The notes under the pieces are model-generated. The model searched no databases. It had not been told where the DNA came from and saw only the letters and a list, made by a program, of their open reading frames with translations. A program made the position numbers and the translations under genes. Shown here in pieces: positions 25,944-34,415 of a stretch of 64,000 nt of DNA. Position 1 is the first letter of the stretch. Each line of letters begins with the position of its first letter. Location: NCBI RefSeq assembly GCF_004114935.1, contig NZ_CP022221.1, positions 6,593,001 through 6,657,000 of the forward strand, given 5' to 3'. The DNA comes from Bradyrhizobium zhanjiangense. GTDB lineage: Bacteria > Pseudomonadota > Alphaproteobacteria > Rhizobiales > Xanthobacteraceae.

Positions 25944-26375
25944 CAACTCCTCTTCAGTTGCGTTCGCCAAGGCGTCAAACTCGGCAGCCTGCGTCATTGG
26001 CGAACCTTGAATTCAGTTGATCTCCAGCTGTTCCTATTCTTGCGATGCGAGCTCACCTTCGAGCGAGTTAGTTTCTGACACCGAAGTCAGTCTCGTCGAT
26101 TCGCGGATGATTGCTGCGGCTGAACGCTGCATCCTGATCGTTGCACAAGCACCAAGAAACGACGGCCTGGCAACGGCTTCCACAGCGCGAGATGGTTGCT
26201 CAGCTGCGCCACCATTGGCGTCCCGCGGTGCGGAGACCACCTGTTTCGGGGTAAACCGGTTCTCGGAAAGTTGATTAGCCGGTCCCGATCCATTCTATCT
26301 GGAGCCCGGGAATAAACCCGCCCCTCTCCCGATCATCTCCCGGCAAGCCCAATTTCGGGCCAGAGGAGATGCGCG
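25944..26375. other. Intergenic region, 432 bases, between divergent genes
   Basis: No convincing gene is present: short open frames on both strands have no ribosome site or protein-like composition. The right end holds a candidate ECF-type promoter (see 26308-26340) ahead of the metallophosphoesterase operon. Confidence 0.5.
26308..26340 (+). promoter_or_regulatory. Candidate ECF sigma-factor promoter
   Basis: GGGAATAAA at 26308-26316 resembles the GGAAY-type -35 boxes recognised by ECF sigma factors. A CGATCATCT stretch lies about 14 bases further on and could be the -10. It is 60 bases before the first gene of an operon that encodes its own ECF sigma factor, which would fit autoregulation. 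This is a single-site pattern match and is tentative. Confidence 0.3.
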
Positions 26376-27320
26376 ATGAGCGGACACGACCATGGCGAAG
26401 ACGGCGTCAACCGCCGCAAGGTGCTGGAATGCATGACCTGGGCCGGCACCGGGGTTCTCTGGACCATCACCGGCGGGGTGCCGCGCTCGCTGGGCATCAT
26501 CGATTCTGCGCAAGCCGCGACCGCGGCTGCGCCCGGCATGACCTTCCTCCAGATCAGCGACAGCCATGTCGGCTTCGACAAGCCGGCCAATCCCAACGCG
26601 CTCGGCACGCTGGAGGAAGCCGTGGGCAAGATCAATGCGATGCCGATCAAGCCGTCCTTCATGATCCATACCGGCGACATCACCCATTTGTCGAAGGTCA
26701 CCGAGTTCGATAACGCCGAACGCATCATCTCGCAGACCAAGCTCGACGTGCACTACGTGCCGGGTGAGCACGACTTCATCGACGAGGAGGTTAAGCTCTA
26801 TCGCGAACGCTATGGTCGCGGCACCAAGGGGCACGGCTGGTACTCATTTGATGCCGGCGGCGTGCACTTCATCGGCCTCGTCAACGTCGTCGACCTCAAG
26901 GCCGGCGGCCTCGGCAATCTCGGCGCCGAGCAGCTCGCCTGGCTCGAAGACGATCTGCGCGGCAAGTCGAAATCGACGCCGATCGTGCTGTTCGCCCATA
27001 TCCCGCTTTGGACCGTCTACCCGCAATGGGGCTGGGGCACCGAGGATGGCGGCCGCGCACTGGAATACGTCAAGGGTTTTGGCTCGGTCACCGTGCTCAA
27101 CGGGCACATCCATCAGGTAATGCAGAAGGTCGAGGGCAACGTCACCTTCCACACCGCGCGCTCGACCGCCTTCCCGCAGCCGGCGCCGGGGGCCGCTCCC
27201 TCGCCCGGGCCGATGAAGGTCGAGGACGCTAGACTCCGGTCCATGCTCGGCGTTGCTAGCATCAACTTCAAGCAGAACGAGCAGCGCCTCGCCATCATCG
27301 ACACGCCGCTCCAGGGCTGA
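26376..27320 (+). CDS. Tat-exported metallophosphoesterase
   Basis: This 314-residue calcineurin-like phosphoesterase carries the whole metal-ligand set: FLQISDSHVG (D and H), HTGDIT, GEHD in place of the usual GNHD, FAHIPLW and NGHIHQ. The N-terminus has an NRRKVLECM twin-arginine motif followed by a hydrophobic stretch and AQAA, which suggests Tat export to the periplasm already folded with metal. GAGGAG precedes the ATG. It heads a plus-strand unit with a cupredoxin gene 14 bases on, then an ECF sigma and anti-sigma pair. The substrate is unknown. Confidence 0.85.
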   Translation: MSGHDHGEDGVNRRKVLECMTWAGTGVLWTITGGVPRSLGIIDSAQAATAAAPGMTFLQISDSHVGFDKPANPNALGTLEEAVGKINAMPIKPSFMIHTGDITHLSKVTEFDNAERIISQTKLDVHYVPGEHDFIDEEVKLYRERYGRGTKGHGWYSFDAGGVHFIGLVNVVDLKAGGLGNLGAEQLAWLEDDLRGKSKSTPIVLFAHIPLWTVYPQWGWGTEDGGRALEYVKGFGSVTVLNGHIHQVMQKVEGNVTFHTARSTAFPQPAPGAAPSPGPMKVEDARLRSMLGVASINFKQNEQRLAIIDTPLQG

Positions 27321-27334
27321 GAGAAGGGCTGATC

Positions 27335-27670
27335 ATGAAGACACTTAACCGCCGCGACTTCGGAGTCGACTTCGGTCTCGCTTTGGTCGCGGCCATCCTG
27401 CTGCCCGCAACGACTGCCCGCGCCGACGACATGGAGGTACATATCGACAATTTCGTCTTCCAGCCGGCCGAGCTCAAGATCAAGGCCGGCACCACCGTGA
27501 CCTGGACCAACCGGGACGACATTCCGCACACCATCGTGTCGGCCGGCAAGTTCAGGTCCAAGACCCTGGACACCGACGACAAGTTCTCGTTCACCTTCAC
27601 CAATGCGGGCGATTACAAATATTTTTGTTCGTTGCATCCGCACATGACGGGGATGATCAAGGTTGAGTAA
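27335..27670 (+). CDS. Cupredoxin (amicyanin/plastocyanin-like copper protein)
   Basis: This 111-residue blue-copper-type protein has all four ligands: His in the IPHTIV segment, and Cys, His and Met in YFCSLHPHMTGMI. The mature domain of about 80 residues begins DDMEVHIDNFVFQPAELKIK. The N-terminal NRRDFG...ATTARAD looks like a Tat or Sec signal peptide. It probably carries electrons or copper in the periplasm. It is 14 bases after the metallophosphoesterase gene, and the two form a periplasmic pair controlled, by inference, by the sigma factor encoded next. Confidence 0.88.
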   Translation: MKTLNRRDFGVDFGLALVAAILLPATTARADDMEVHIDNFVFQPAELKIKAGTTVTWTNRDDIPHTIVSAGKFRSKTLDTDDKFSFTFTNAGDYKYFCSLHPHMTGMIKVE

Positions 27671-27785
27671 CATCTCGAGCCGAGACATCAACGTCTTGCC
27701 CGGCCGGTGGTCCCACGCCGGCCGGGCTCGGACGTCTTCGATCACGGCAAAAGACGAAGCAAAGCAAGAGGCAAAGCGAGGAGCG

Positions 27786-28334
27786 ATGCCCGCCACCGAC
27801 GATATGCAGAAGGCGCAGCGCTTCCGCGAAGCGGCACTGCCCCATCTCGACGACGTCTATACCCTCGCGCGCTACCTTCTGCGCGATGCCTCCGACGCCG
27901 AGGATGCGGTGCAGGAGTGCTATTTGCGCGCGCTGAAGCACTTTGACAGTTATCGCGGGCCGGCGATGAAACCCTGGCTGTTCGCGATCCTGCGCAACGT
28001 CTGCAACGCAGAATATGCGCGGCGGGCGCACAGGCCCAGCGCGATCGAGGATACACCCGGCGCCGCGGAGCAGACGCCGATCTGGCAGGAGAGCGAGGCA
28101 AGCCCGGAAACCGAAGTGCTGCGCAGCCGCGATGCCGGCGCGATCCGCAAGCTGATCGACACGCTCGCCGAACCGTTCAAGGAGACCTTCGTGCTGCGGG
28201 AGATCAACAATCTGTCCTATCGTGAAATCGCCGAGACGGTCGGTGCACCCATCGGCACCGTGATGTCCCGCCTCGCCCGCGCCCGCGCCATGCTGCGGGC
28301 GGCCTGGACGGCGGAAGAGGAGCAAGCAAGATGA
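27786..28334 (+). CDS. ECF-type RNA polymerase sigma factor
   Basis: This 182-residue sigma-70 family protein contains only regions 2 and 4. Region 2 shows YTLARYLLRDASDAEDAVQE, and region 4 shows LREINNLSYREIAETVGAPIGTVMSRLARAR as a clear helix-turn-helix (quoted here only as the family hallmark SYREIAETVG). The start at 27786 (MPATDDMQKAQ) follows an AGCGAGGAGCG ribosome site; the frame is open to 27663 but that part lacks family similarity. Its stop overlaps the anti-sigma start by ATGA, the usual pairing that keeps the two in balance. Confidence 0.92.
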   Translation: MPATDDMQKAQRFREAALPHLDDVYTLARYLLRDASDAEDAVQECYLRALKHFDSYRGPAMKPWLFAILRNVCNAEYARRAHRPSAIEDTPGAAEQTPIWQESEASPETEVLRSRDAGAIRKLIDTLAEPFKETFVLREINNLSYREIAETVGAPIGTVMSRLARARAMLRAAWTAEEEQAR

Positions 28335-29095
28335 CCTGCGACGAAGCAAGAATCCTGCTTCACGCGCTGCTCGACAATGAGCTCGATGCCGGCCATGCGC
28401 GCGAGGTCGAAGCGCATATCGCCAGCTGCCCGGCCTGCGCCGCCGAGCTCGCCGCGCAGCGCGAAATGCAGCGCGTGCTCGCCGACACCGATTTGCGCTA
28501 CACCGCGCCCGCGAGCCTCCGCGCTCGGATCGAGGCGTCACTGCCGCAAGCACAGCACCAACCGACTCGCCGCTCCTTGCTGCGCGGCTTTGCCATGGGC
28601 TCGGCCGTCTCCGCGCTCGCCGCCTCCGGCGTCGTCGCATTGGTACTGCGCCAAGACGACCAGCAGCGCATCCTGTCGGAGGTCGTCTCCGCGCATCTGC
28701 GCTCGCTCCAGGCCGGCCACCTCACCGACGTGATTTCGACCGACCAGCACACGGTCAAGCCGTGGTTCAACGGCAAGCTCGACGTCGCCCCGCCCGTGAT
28801 CGATCTCACGGCGCAGGGCTTTACGCTGGTCGGCGGCCGGCTCGACTACATCGACGCGCGCGCCATCGGCGCGGTCGTCTACCGGCGCCGGCAGCACGTC
28901 ATCAACCTGTTCGTGTCGCAGACATCGAACGTGGAATATCGCGCGCCGAAGACCGAGACCATGCAAGGCTTCAACTGCCGCCGCTGGGGCAATCGCGGCC
29001 TGAATTTCTGGGCCGTCAGCGATATCGCCGCCGACGAGCTCGCCGAGTTCGTCGACAAGTTCGAGGCGGCGATGAAAGCGAATGTGGAGGGGTAG
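28331..29095 (+). CDS. Zinc-finger transmembrane anti-sigma factor
   Basis: This 254-residue protein opens with a zf-HC2/ZAS domain (MTCDEARILLHALLDNELD, then HIASCPACAAEL with the HxxxCxxC zinc ligands). A single transmembrane helix lies at about 91-108 (AMGSAVSALAASGVVALVL), and a periplasmic domain of about 140 residues follows. It should hold the sigma factor encoded just upstream at the membrane until a signal changes the zinc site or triggers proteolysis. The ATGA overlap with the sigma gene indicates coupled translation. The periplasmic part is of the type usual in Rhizobiales anti-sigma factors. Confidence 0.9.
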   Translation: MTCDEARILLHALLDNELDAGHAREVEAHIASCPACAAELAAQREMQRVLADTDLRYTAPASLRARIEASLPQAQHQPTRRSLLRGFAMGSAVSALAASGVVALVLRQDDQQRILSEVVSAHLRSLQAGHLTDVISTDQHTVKPWFNGKLDVAPPVIDLTAQGFTLVGGRLDYIDARAIGAVVYRRRQHVINLFVSQTSNVEYRAPKTETMQGFNCRRWGNRGLNFWAVSDIAADELAEFVDKFEAAMKANVEG

Positions 29096-29109
29096 ATTCA
29101 CCCCGCACC

Positions 29110-29224
29110 GTCATTGCGAGGAGCTCGCGGCAAAATTGCGCAGCAATTTTGCGCTGAAGCGACGAAGCAATCCAGACTGCCTCCGCCGAGATAGTCTGGA
29201 TTGCTTCGCTTCGCTCGCAATGAC
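29110..29224. repeat. Palindromic intergenic repeat, family A
   Basis: The element begins GTCATTGCGAGGAGC and ends CGCTCGCAATGAC. Internal arms are GAAGCAATCCAGAC and GTCTGGATTGCTTC. There is an extra GCGGCAAAATTGC/GCAATTTTGCGC hairpin that the copies at 7317 and 36788 lack, so this copy is longer. It separates the anti-sigma gene from the convergent aminotransferase gene. Confidence 0.85.
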
Positions 29225-29250
29225 GAATGCCAAGATGGCTCGGCCAAAAA

Positions 29251-30642
29251 TCAGGCCGACCGTCGCACCGCGTTGTCGACCAGGGTCTTGCCTAGCGACC
29301 AGATCGCACCGGGGACCTTGTGGCTGCCGGCGATGACGTCGTCGAAGGCGCGCTCGATCCAGCTGCAGTCTTCCTCGGTGATGGTGAGCGGCGGCAGCAG
29401 CTTGATGGTGTGACTGCCGTGGCCGGCGACTTGCGTGAGGATCTTGTGATCCTTGAACAGCGGCACGGTGATGAGCTGACAGAACAGGCCCTTGTTGGCG
29501 GTCTCCAGCACGTTCCAGGAGGCGCGCAGACGCAGCGATTTCGGCGGGCCGAACTCGATGCCGATCATCAGACCCTTGCCGCGGACTTCCTTCAACAGCT
29601 CGTAGCCGGGCACCATGCGCGTCAGCGCCAGGCGCAGCTCGGCGCCGCGCTTGGCCGCGGCCTCAATCAGCTTCTCGGACTCCATGACGTCGAGCGTGGC
29701 GATGCCCGCCGCCATCGCGAGGTCGTTCTTGGAGAAGGTGGAGCCGTGCACCACCGCACGGTCCATCTGATTGAAGATCTTGTCGAAGATGCTCTTGCGC
29801 GTCAGCACGGCGCCGACAGGCACGTGGCCGCCGGACAGCGACTTCGACAGCAGCACAATGTCGGGCTCGACGTTCCAGTGCTCGACCGCAAGGAAGCGGC
29901 CGGTGCGGCCCATGCCGGTCTGGATCTCGTCGGCGACGAACAGCGTGCCGTATTTCTTGCAGAGCGCGGCCGCGCCGGGCAGGAACTCGTCGGTGGGCAT
30001 GTTGACGCCCTTGCCCTGGATCGGCTCGACGACGAAGGCCGCGACCTCGCGTGAGGCCAGCGCCTTTTCGAGCGCAGCCAGGTCGTTGAACGGGATCGGG
30101 GTGCAGCCCGGCAGCAACGGCTCGAAGCCGGTACGGAAGTTCGAGTCGCCCGTGAGCGACAGCGCGCCATAGGTCAGGCCGTGATAGCCGTGGGCGCAAT
30201 AGACGATGCCGGGACGGCCGGTCGCGCCGCGTGCGAATTTGATCGCTGCCTCGACGCATTCAGCGCCGGAATTGGCGAAGAACGCCTTGTCGAGATAGGG
30301 GACGTATTTCAGAAGGCGCTCGGCGAGCACGCCGGCGAGCGTCGAGACGTCGAACTGGACGAGGTTCGGCAGGTCGGCATCGAGCACGCTCTTGAGCGCC
30401 TCGCGCATGACCGGATGATTGCGCCCGATCGCAAACACGCCGAATCCGGACAACAGGTCGAGATAGCGCGCGCCCTCGCGGTCGTAGAGGTACTGCCCCT
30501 GCCCCTTCTGGAAGCCGACATCGTAGCCGATGGTCTTGAGAACCCGAACGAACTGCTCGTTCAGATACCGATTATGCAGGGCGCTGCGCTGGGCCTGACG
30601 GTCCGCGAAGAGCTCAGACATGTCTGGATTTGGACTGTGCAT
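29251..30642 (-). CDS. hpnO: Hopanoid-associated class III aminotransferase HpnO
   Basis: This 463-residue PLP enzyme is an ornithine/acetylornithine-type aminotransferase. Substrate and cofactor motifs are FFANSGAECVEAAIKFARG, the cofactor-contact segment LFVADEIQTGMGRTG and the Schiff-base lysine in LLSKSLSGGHVPVGAV. HpnO is known to convert the ribosyl-derived hopanoid aldehyde to aminobacteriohopanetriol. The assignment rests on overall similarity and on location near hpnN, ispH and hpnH. It is transcribed alone here. A general class III aminotransferase is the alternative, but the context makes that less likely. Confidence 0.8.
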   Translation of the reverse strand: MHSPNPDMSELFADRQAQRSALHNRYLNEQFVRVLKTIGYDVGFQKGQGQYLYDREGARYLDLLSGFGVFAIGRNHPVMREALKSVLDADLPNLVQFDVSTLAGVLAERLLKYVPYLDKAFFANSGAECVEAAIKFARGATGRPGIVYCAHGYHGLTYGALSLTGDSNFRTGFEPLLPGCTPIPFNDLAALEKALASREVAAFVVEPIQGKGVNMPTDEFLPGAAALCKKYGTLFVADEIQTGMGRTGRFLAVEHWNVEPDIVLLSKSLSGGHVPVGAVLTRKSIFDKIFNQMDRAVVHGSTFSKNDLAMAAGIATLDVMESEKLIEAAAKRGAELRLALTRMVPGYELLKEVRGKGLMIGIEFGPPKSLRLRASWNVLETANKGLFCQLITVPLFKDHKILTQVAGHGSHTIKLLPPLTITEEDCSWIERAFDDVIAGSHKVPGAIWSLGKTLVDNAVRRSA

Positions 30643-30782
30643 CCGCTACATACTTCGGTTGAGGGCCGTCTAGTCAACTGAAAACGGACCGCTATCGAAA
30701 CGGTCTGTGCGGCCTTTTGCCCTTTTTCGGACCATCTTCGCAAGCACAGCTTTAAACCATGTTGCACTGCCAAGGAACTATC

Positions 30783-31397
30783 ATGCGTTTAGCCCTTTAC
30801 ACCGGAATAATACTGGCTGGCGGTTACACCTGTCTGACCCCCGCGCTCGCCACAGACCCGACCGGCGACTGGCGGGTCGCCGACGGCGTCGCCAACATCC
30901 GTGTCGCCCAATGCAGTGGCAGCATGTGGGGTGCCGTCTCCTGGGAAAAGCAGCCCGGAGGCCGCGACGAGAATAACCCGGATGTGTCAAAAAAGAACAG
31001 GCCGACGCTGGGCATGCCGACCCTGATCGACATGAAGAAGAAGCCCGGCGTCGATCAGTGGGAAGGACAGGTGTACAACGCCAAGGACGGCCAGCTCTAC
31101 AGCGCGACCATCACGCCGGCCGGGACTGACCAGCTCGAAATCAAGGGCTGCGTGATGGGCTTTCTCTGCGGGGGCGAGACCTGGACCCGGGTTGGTCCGC
31201 CGATCCCCTTGAGCCCCGCCAACGCGATGGCCAAGGGCGCGCCGAAGTCCACCGGCGCGACACCGAAAGCCCAGGGCACGACGGGCGCCACAGCAGCCCC
31301 GAAGGCCGCCGGCGCGGTCAAGCCCGGTCAGAAGGGCGCCGCCGACCCGGTCGGCGACATCTGCCTACTCCCTGAGATTGCGGGGTTTGCCCATTAG
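30783..31397 (+). CDS. DUF2147 family secreted protein
   Basis: This protein of about 204 residues has a signal peptide (MRLALYTGIILAGGYTCLTPALA) and a DUF2147 domain of about 115 residues (for example PTGDWRVADGVANIRVAQC and WEGQVYNAKDGQLYSATI). The tail of about 60 residues is rich in Ala, Gly, Lys and Thr and ends in CLLPEIAGFAH. The start at 30783 is preferred over 30759 because AAGGA lies just upstream and the signal peptide begins there. The function of DUF2147 proteins is unknown; a lipocalin-like envelope role is often guessed. Its last 33 bases overlap the end of hpnN on the other strand. Confidence 0.75.
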   Translation: MRLALYTGIILAGGYTCLTPALATDPTGDWRVADGVANIRVAQCSGSMWGAVSWEKQPGGRDENNPDVSKKNRPTLGMPTLIDMKKKPGVDQWEGQVYNAKDGQLYSATITPAGTDQLEIKGCVMGFLCGGETWTRVGPPIPLSPANAMAKGAPKSTGATPKAQGTTGATAAPKAAGAVKPGQKGAADPVGDICLLPEIAGFAH

Positions 31398-33953
31398 GGC
31401 CGGCTGGAACAGCAGCACGGCGGCAAGCGTCGTTACCAGCGACAGTGCGAGCAGCTTGCCCATGCTGGACGTGCCGGGATGGCTGGACAGCCACAGGCTG
31501 CCGAACGCAGTCGCCGTCGTCAGCGCGCTGAAAAAGATCGCACGCGTCAGGCTGGTCTGCAGCAGATTCGTCCTGCCCGAGCGCCACGCCACGACATAAT
31601 AGATCTTGAAGGCGACGCCGACGCCGAGCAGCAGCGGGAATGCGACGATGTTGGCGAAGTTGAGCGGCAGGCCGACCAACACGCAGATCTCGAGTGTCAC
31701 CGCGCCGGCAACCAGAAGCGGCACCAGCGTCATCAGCACGTCGACGAACCGCCGCAACGTGATCCACAAGAGCAGGCCGATTACCAGCAGTGCATAGACG
31801 CCGGCGTGGATGAACGCCTTCACCACGGTGTCGCCGGATTTCAGGATCGAGACCGGCCCGCCGATCGCAGTCGGCTCGGCCGCGAGCACGGCCGCGGCAA
31901 ACTTGCGCAGCGTGTCGTTGTCGTTGGGATCGCCCTTGGGCAGCGCCTCGACGCGGATGACGCCGTCCTTGCTCTTCCAGGCGCTGACGAGATCCGGCGG
32001 CAGTGACTTCAGGGTCACCGGCTCGGCCTGCAGCGCGTTTCTGAGCTGGTCGAACACGATCTTCATCGGTGTGACGAACACGTCCTGCGCCTTGTTGCGC
32101 GTGGCCTCGTCGGAATTAGCGAGCTTCTCGAGCGCGTCGGCCAGCCGGCGCGAGGCGAGCGCACCCGGTCCCTTCGCATCGCCCGCGGTCCGGCGCAGAT
32201 TGTCGACCGAGGATTTCAGCGCTTCGACGTTTTCCTGGTCCGACGGCGCCGCGTCGATCTGGTCGGGATTGAGCGCGGGGTTCAAGACCTTGGCGCCCTG
32301 CGCGAGCAGCTTCAGCTTCGGCGGCTGATCCTGCGGCACGAAGCTGTCGAGTGACATCACCCGCAATACCTCGGGCACCTTCTCCAGCTCCGCCTCGACC
32401 TGCTTCGCCTGCTCTTCCGACGTCGTCATCACGTTGATGGCATTGGCGCCCGTGTTGGGATCCTTGCGCAGGTCGAGGAAGGTCGCGATCGATTCGGCAT
32501 GCGGATTGCGCAGGTTCATCGGGTTGAAGTCGAACTTCATGAAGTAGAGCAGCGGCAGGCCGCCGAGCGCCAGCAGCAGCGTGCCGCCGACGATCAGCAC
32601 GCGGTGCTTTTCGAGGAAGTGATCGAGCGGCGCCAGGAAGGCGTAACCGACGGGCTCCGGCTCGCCGGGCGGGTTCAACAGCTTCAACAGCGCCGGCAGC
32701 ACGGTGATCGACGAGAGGAACGCGACCAGCATGCCGACGCCGGCGATCTGGCCGAGCTCGGAGATGCCCTTGTAGTCGGTCGGCATGAAGCAGAGGAAGC
32801 CCGCGGCCGTTGCCATCGCCGCGAGCGACAGCGGCACCGCCGAGCGTTTGGCCGCCAGCACCAGCGCGCCCGAGAGATCGTCGTACTTGTAGCGCTCGGA
32901 GCGGTAGCGGACGCTGTACTGGATGCCAAAATCGACGCCGAGGCCGACGAACAGCACCGCAAACGCGATCGACAGCAAATTGAGCGAGCCGACCATCATC
33001 AGACCGGCCGCGGTCGTGATCGCGAGGCCCACGAAGAGATTGACGAAGACCGCGAAGATGATCTTCGCCGAATGCAGCGCCAGCCACAGGATCAGCAGCA
33101 CGACGAGAACCGTGCCGATGCCGTTGACGACGGCGCCTTCCTGGACGGTCGCGTATTCCTCGTTGGCGATCGGGACCGGGCCGGTCAGCCGCACCCGCGC
33201 CTGGTATTTGGTCGGGAAATCCAGATCCGCTGCGGCCTTGCGGATCGCGTCGGTGGCGCCCTTGCCCGGCTCCAGCGCGTTGTAGTCGAGGATCGGCTTG
33301 AACTCGATGAACGCGCGCTTGTCCGAATCCTTCAACGGCTCGTCGCTGACGAGCTCGCGCCAGGAGAAGCTGGCATTGCCCTTGTTGAGCACGGTCTCGA
33401 CCGTCTGCGCGATCAGGTTGAAGGGCCGCTCCGTGTTGTCGAGCTTGACCTGGCCGCGCTTGACGCCGGCAAGTCCGGTCTCGAGCGCGCCGGTCAGGCC
33501 GCGGATCGAGGGGTCGCCCGCCATGATCTCGATCAAGGGCGCCGCCGATTCGAACTGACCGGTGATCTTGCCGACCTCCTCGGTCGGCAGGAACAGCAGG
33601 CCATTCTTCTCGAAGAACTCGCCGCTGCCGAGCTGCTGCATCGATTGGAAGTTGGTCTTGTCGTCCTTGAGCTTGGCAAAGAGCGCATCCGCTGCCGCGC
33701 TCGCCATCTCGGGCGTCTTGGCCTCGACGACCGCCGTGATGGTCGCGTCGCGGTCGAAGGCGCGGTCGAACTGCTGGTCGCGCTGGCGCCAGTCCAGATT
33801 CTGGGCAATCAGCGAATTGATGTCGGTGTTGATGGCGAAGTGGCGCGCAGCGTAATAGCCCGCTCCCACCGACAGCAGGAGCCCGAAAATGACGACGAGG
33901 GAGGCAAACCGGGTACAGGCCCTGACGATGGCAACAACGACGCTTTGCAGCAC
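31365..33953 (-). CDS. hpnN: Hopanoid-associated RND transporter HpnN
   Basis: This 862-residue MMPL/RND-type protein has an N-terminal helix (SLVVIFGLLLSVGAGYYAA), a periplasmic loop, a first block of about five helices and a second loop with a final block. It is duplicated in the usual RND manner. In Rhodopseudomonas and Burkholderia, HpnN moves hopanoids from the inner to the outer membrane. The length matches HpnN, and the neighbours ispH, hpnH and hpnO support the name. It is transcribed divergently from ispH across a 462-base gap and converges with the DUF2147 gene. Confidence 0.88.
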   Translation of the reverse strand: MLQSVVVAIVRACTRFASLVVIFGLLLSVGAGYYAARHFAINTDINSLIAQNLDWRQRDQQFDRAFDRDATITAVVEAKTPEMASAAADALFAKLKDDKTNFQSMQQLGSGEFFEKNGLLFLPTEEVGKITGQFESAAPLIEIMAGDPSIRGLTGALETGLAGVKRGQVKLDNTERPFNLIAQTVETVLNKGNASFSWRELVSDEPLKDSDKRAFIEFKPILDYNALEPGKGATDAIRKAAADLDFPTKYQARVRLTGPVPIANEEYATVQEGAVVNGIGTVLVVLLILWLALHSAKIIFAVFVNLFVGLAITTAAGLMMVGSLNLLSIAFAVLFVGLGVDFGIQYSVRYRSERYKYDDLSGALVLAAKRSAVPLSLAAMATAAGFLCFMPTDYKGISELGQIAGVGMLVAFLSSITVLPALLKLLNPPGEPEPVGYAFLAPLDHFLEKHRVLIVGGTLLLALGGLPLLYFMKFDFNPMNLRNPHAESIATFLDLRKDPNTGANAINVMTTSEEQAKQVEAELEKVPEVLRVMSLDSFVPQDQPPKLKLLAQGAKVLNPALNPDQIDAAPSDQENVEALKSSVDNLRRTAGDAKGPGALASRRLADALEKLANSDEATRNKAQDVFVTPMKIVFDQLRNALQAEPVTLKSLPPDLVSAWKSKDGVIRVEALPKGDPNDNDTLRKFAAAVLAAEPTAIGGPVSILKSGDTVVKAFIHAGVYALLVIGLLLWITLRRFVDVLMTLVPLLVAGAVTLEICVLVGLPLNFANIVAFPLLLGVGVAFKIYYVVAWRSGRTNLLQTSLTRAIFFSALTTATAFGSLWLSSHPGTSSMGKLLALSLVTTLAAVLLFQPALMGKPRNLRE

Positions 33954-34415
33954 TTCTTTTCTTTCTGCGGTTAACAGCTTGCCGGAAACGCCCGCTGTTT
34001 ATCGGAGTTCCCGGGCGAAACCTATTGCTGTTTGAGTGGTTCTCGCCGCGACAAGGTTCGAGGTAAACGGCGGAGGACCCGCGGCAAAATCATGCGGGAC
34101 GGTCGGTATAGCCGGGGAGTTGAGGCGGGAAAGTGACGAAAGAGTGAGCCAAATGTCGCCATGTTGCTCACCGGGAATGACCTACCAAAATACCATCGAA
34201 CTGCCTTTCTCTGGGAACTCAAGGAGCGTTCGACTTCCCTTGCTGCCGATTTTTTGACACAAAGTATTGCGCCTCCATGCGCCGGAGCCCAAACGGGGGT
34301 GGGTGGCTACCGCTGCGCGAGACCAATGGTGCGGATATTGCACCTCATTGGTCAGTAGCGAGGTGCTGCCGGGAACTTTGAAGCGGATTGATGCAACTTG
34401 CGTGATGGGCGTCCA
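33954..34415. other. Divergent intergenic region between hpnN and ispH, 462 bases
   Basis: No credible gene is present. The region must hold the promoters for hpnN (left) and ispH (right). A TTGACA is at 34254-34259, but no matching -10 stands at the normal spacing, so I do not call a promoter. A strong hairpin at 34321-34353 is listed separately. Confidence 0.5.
34321..34353 (+). promoter_or_regulatory. Inverted repeat in the ispH leader
   Basis: GACCAATGGTGC at 34321-34332 pairs with GCAC and CATTGGTC (34340-34353) around a GGATATT loop. The stem is 8 plus 4 base pairs with a 2-base bulge. It ends 62 bases before the ispH ATG and has no T-tract after it, so it is not a classic terminator. 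It may be an operator or an RNA leader structure for ispH. Confidence 0.55.

Noticed and set aside
34254..34282. TTGACA as a sigma-70 promoter for ispH
   Set aside because: No TATAAT-like sequence is found at 16-18 bases.
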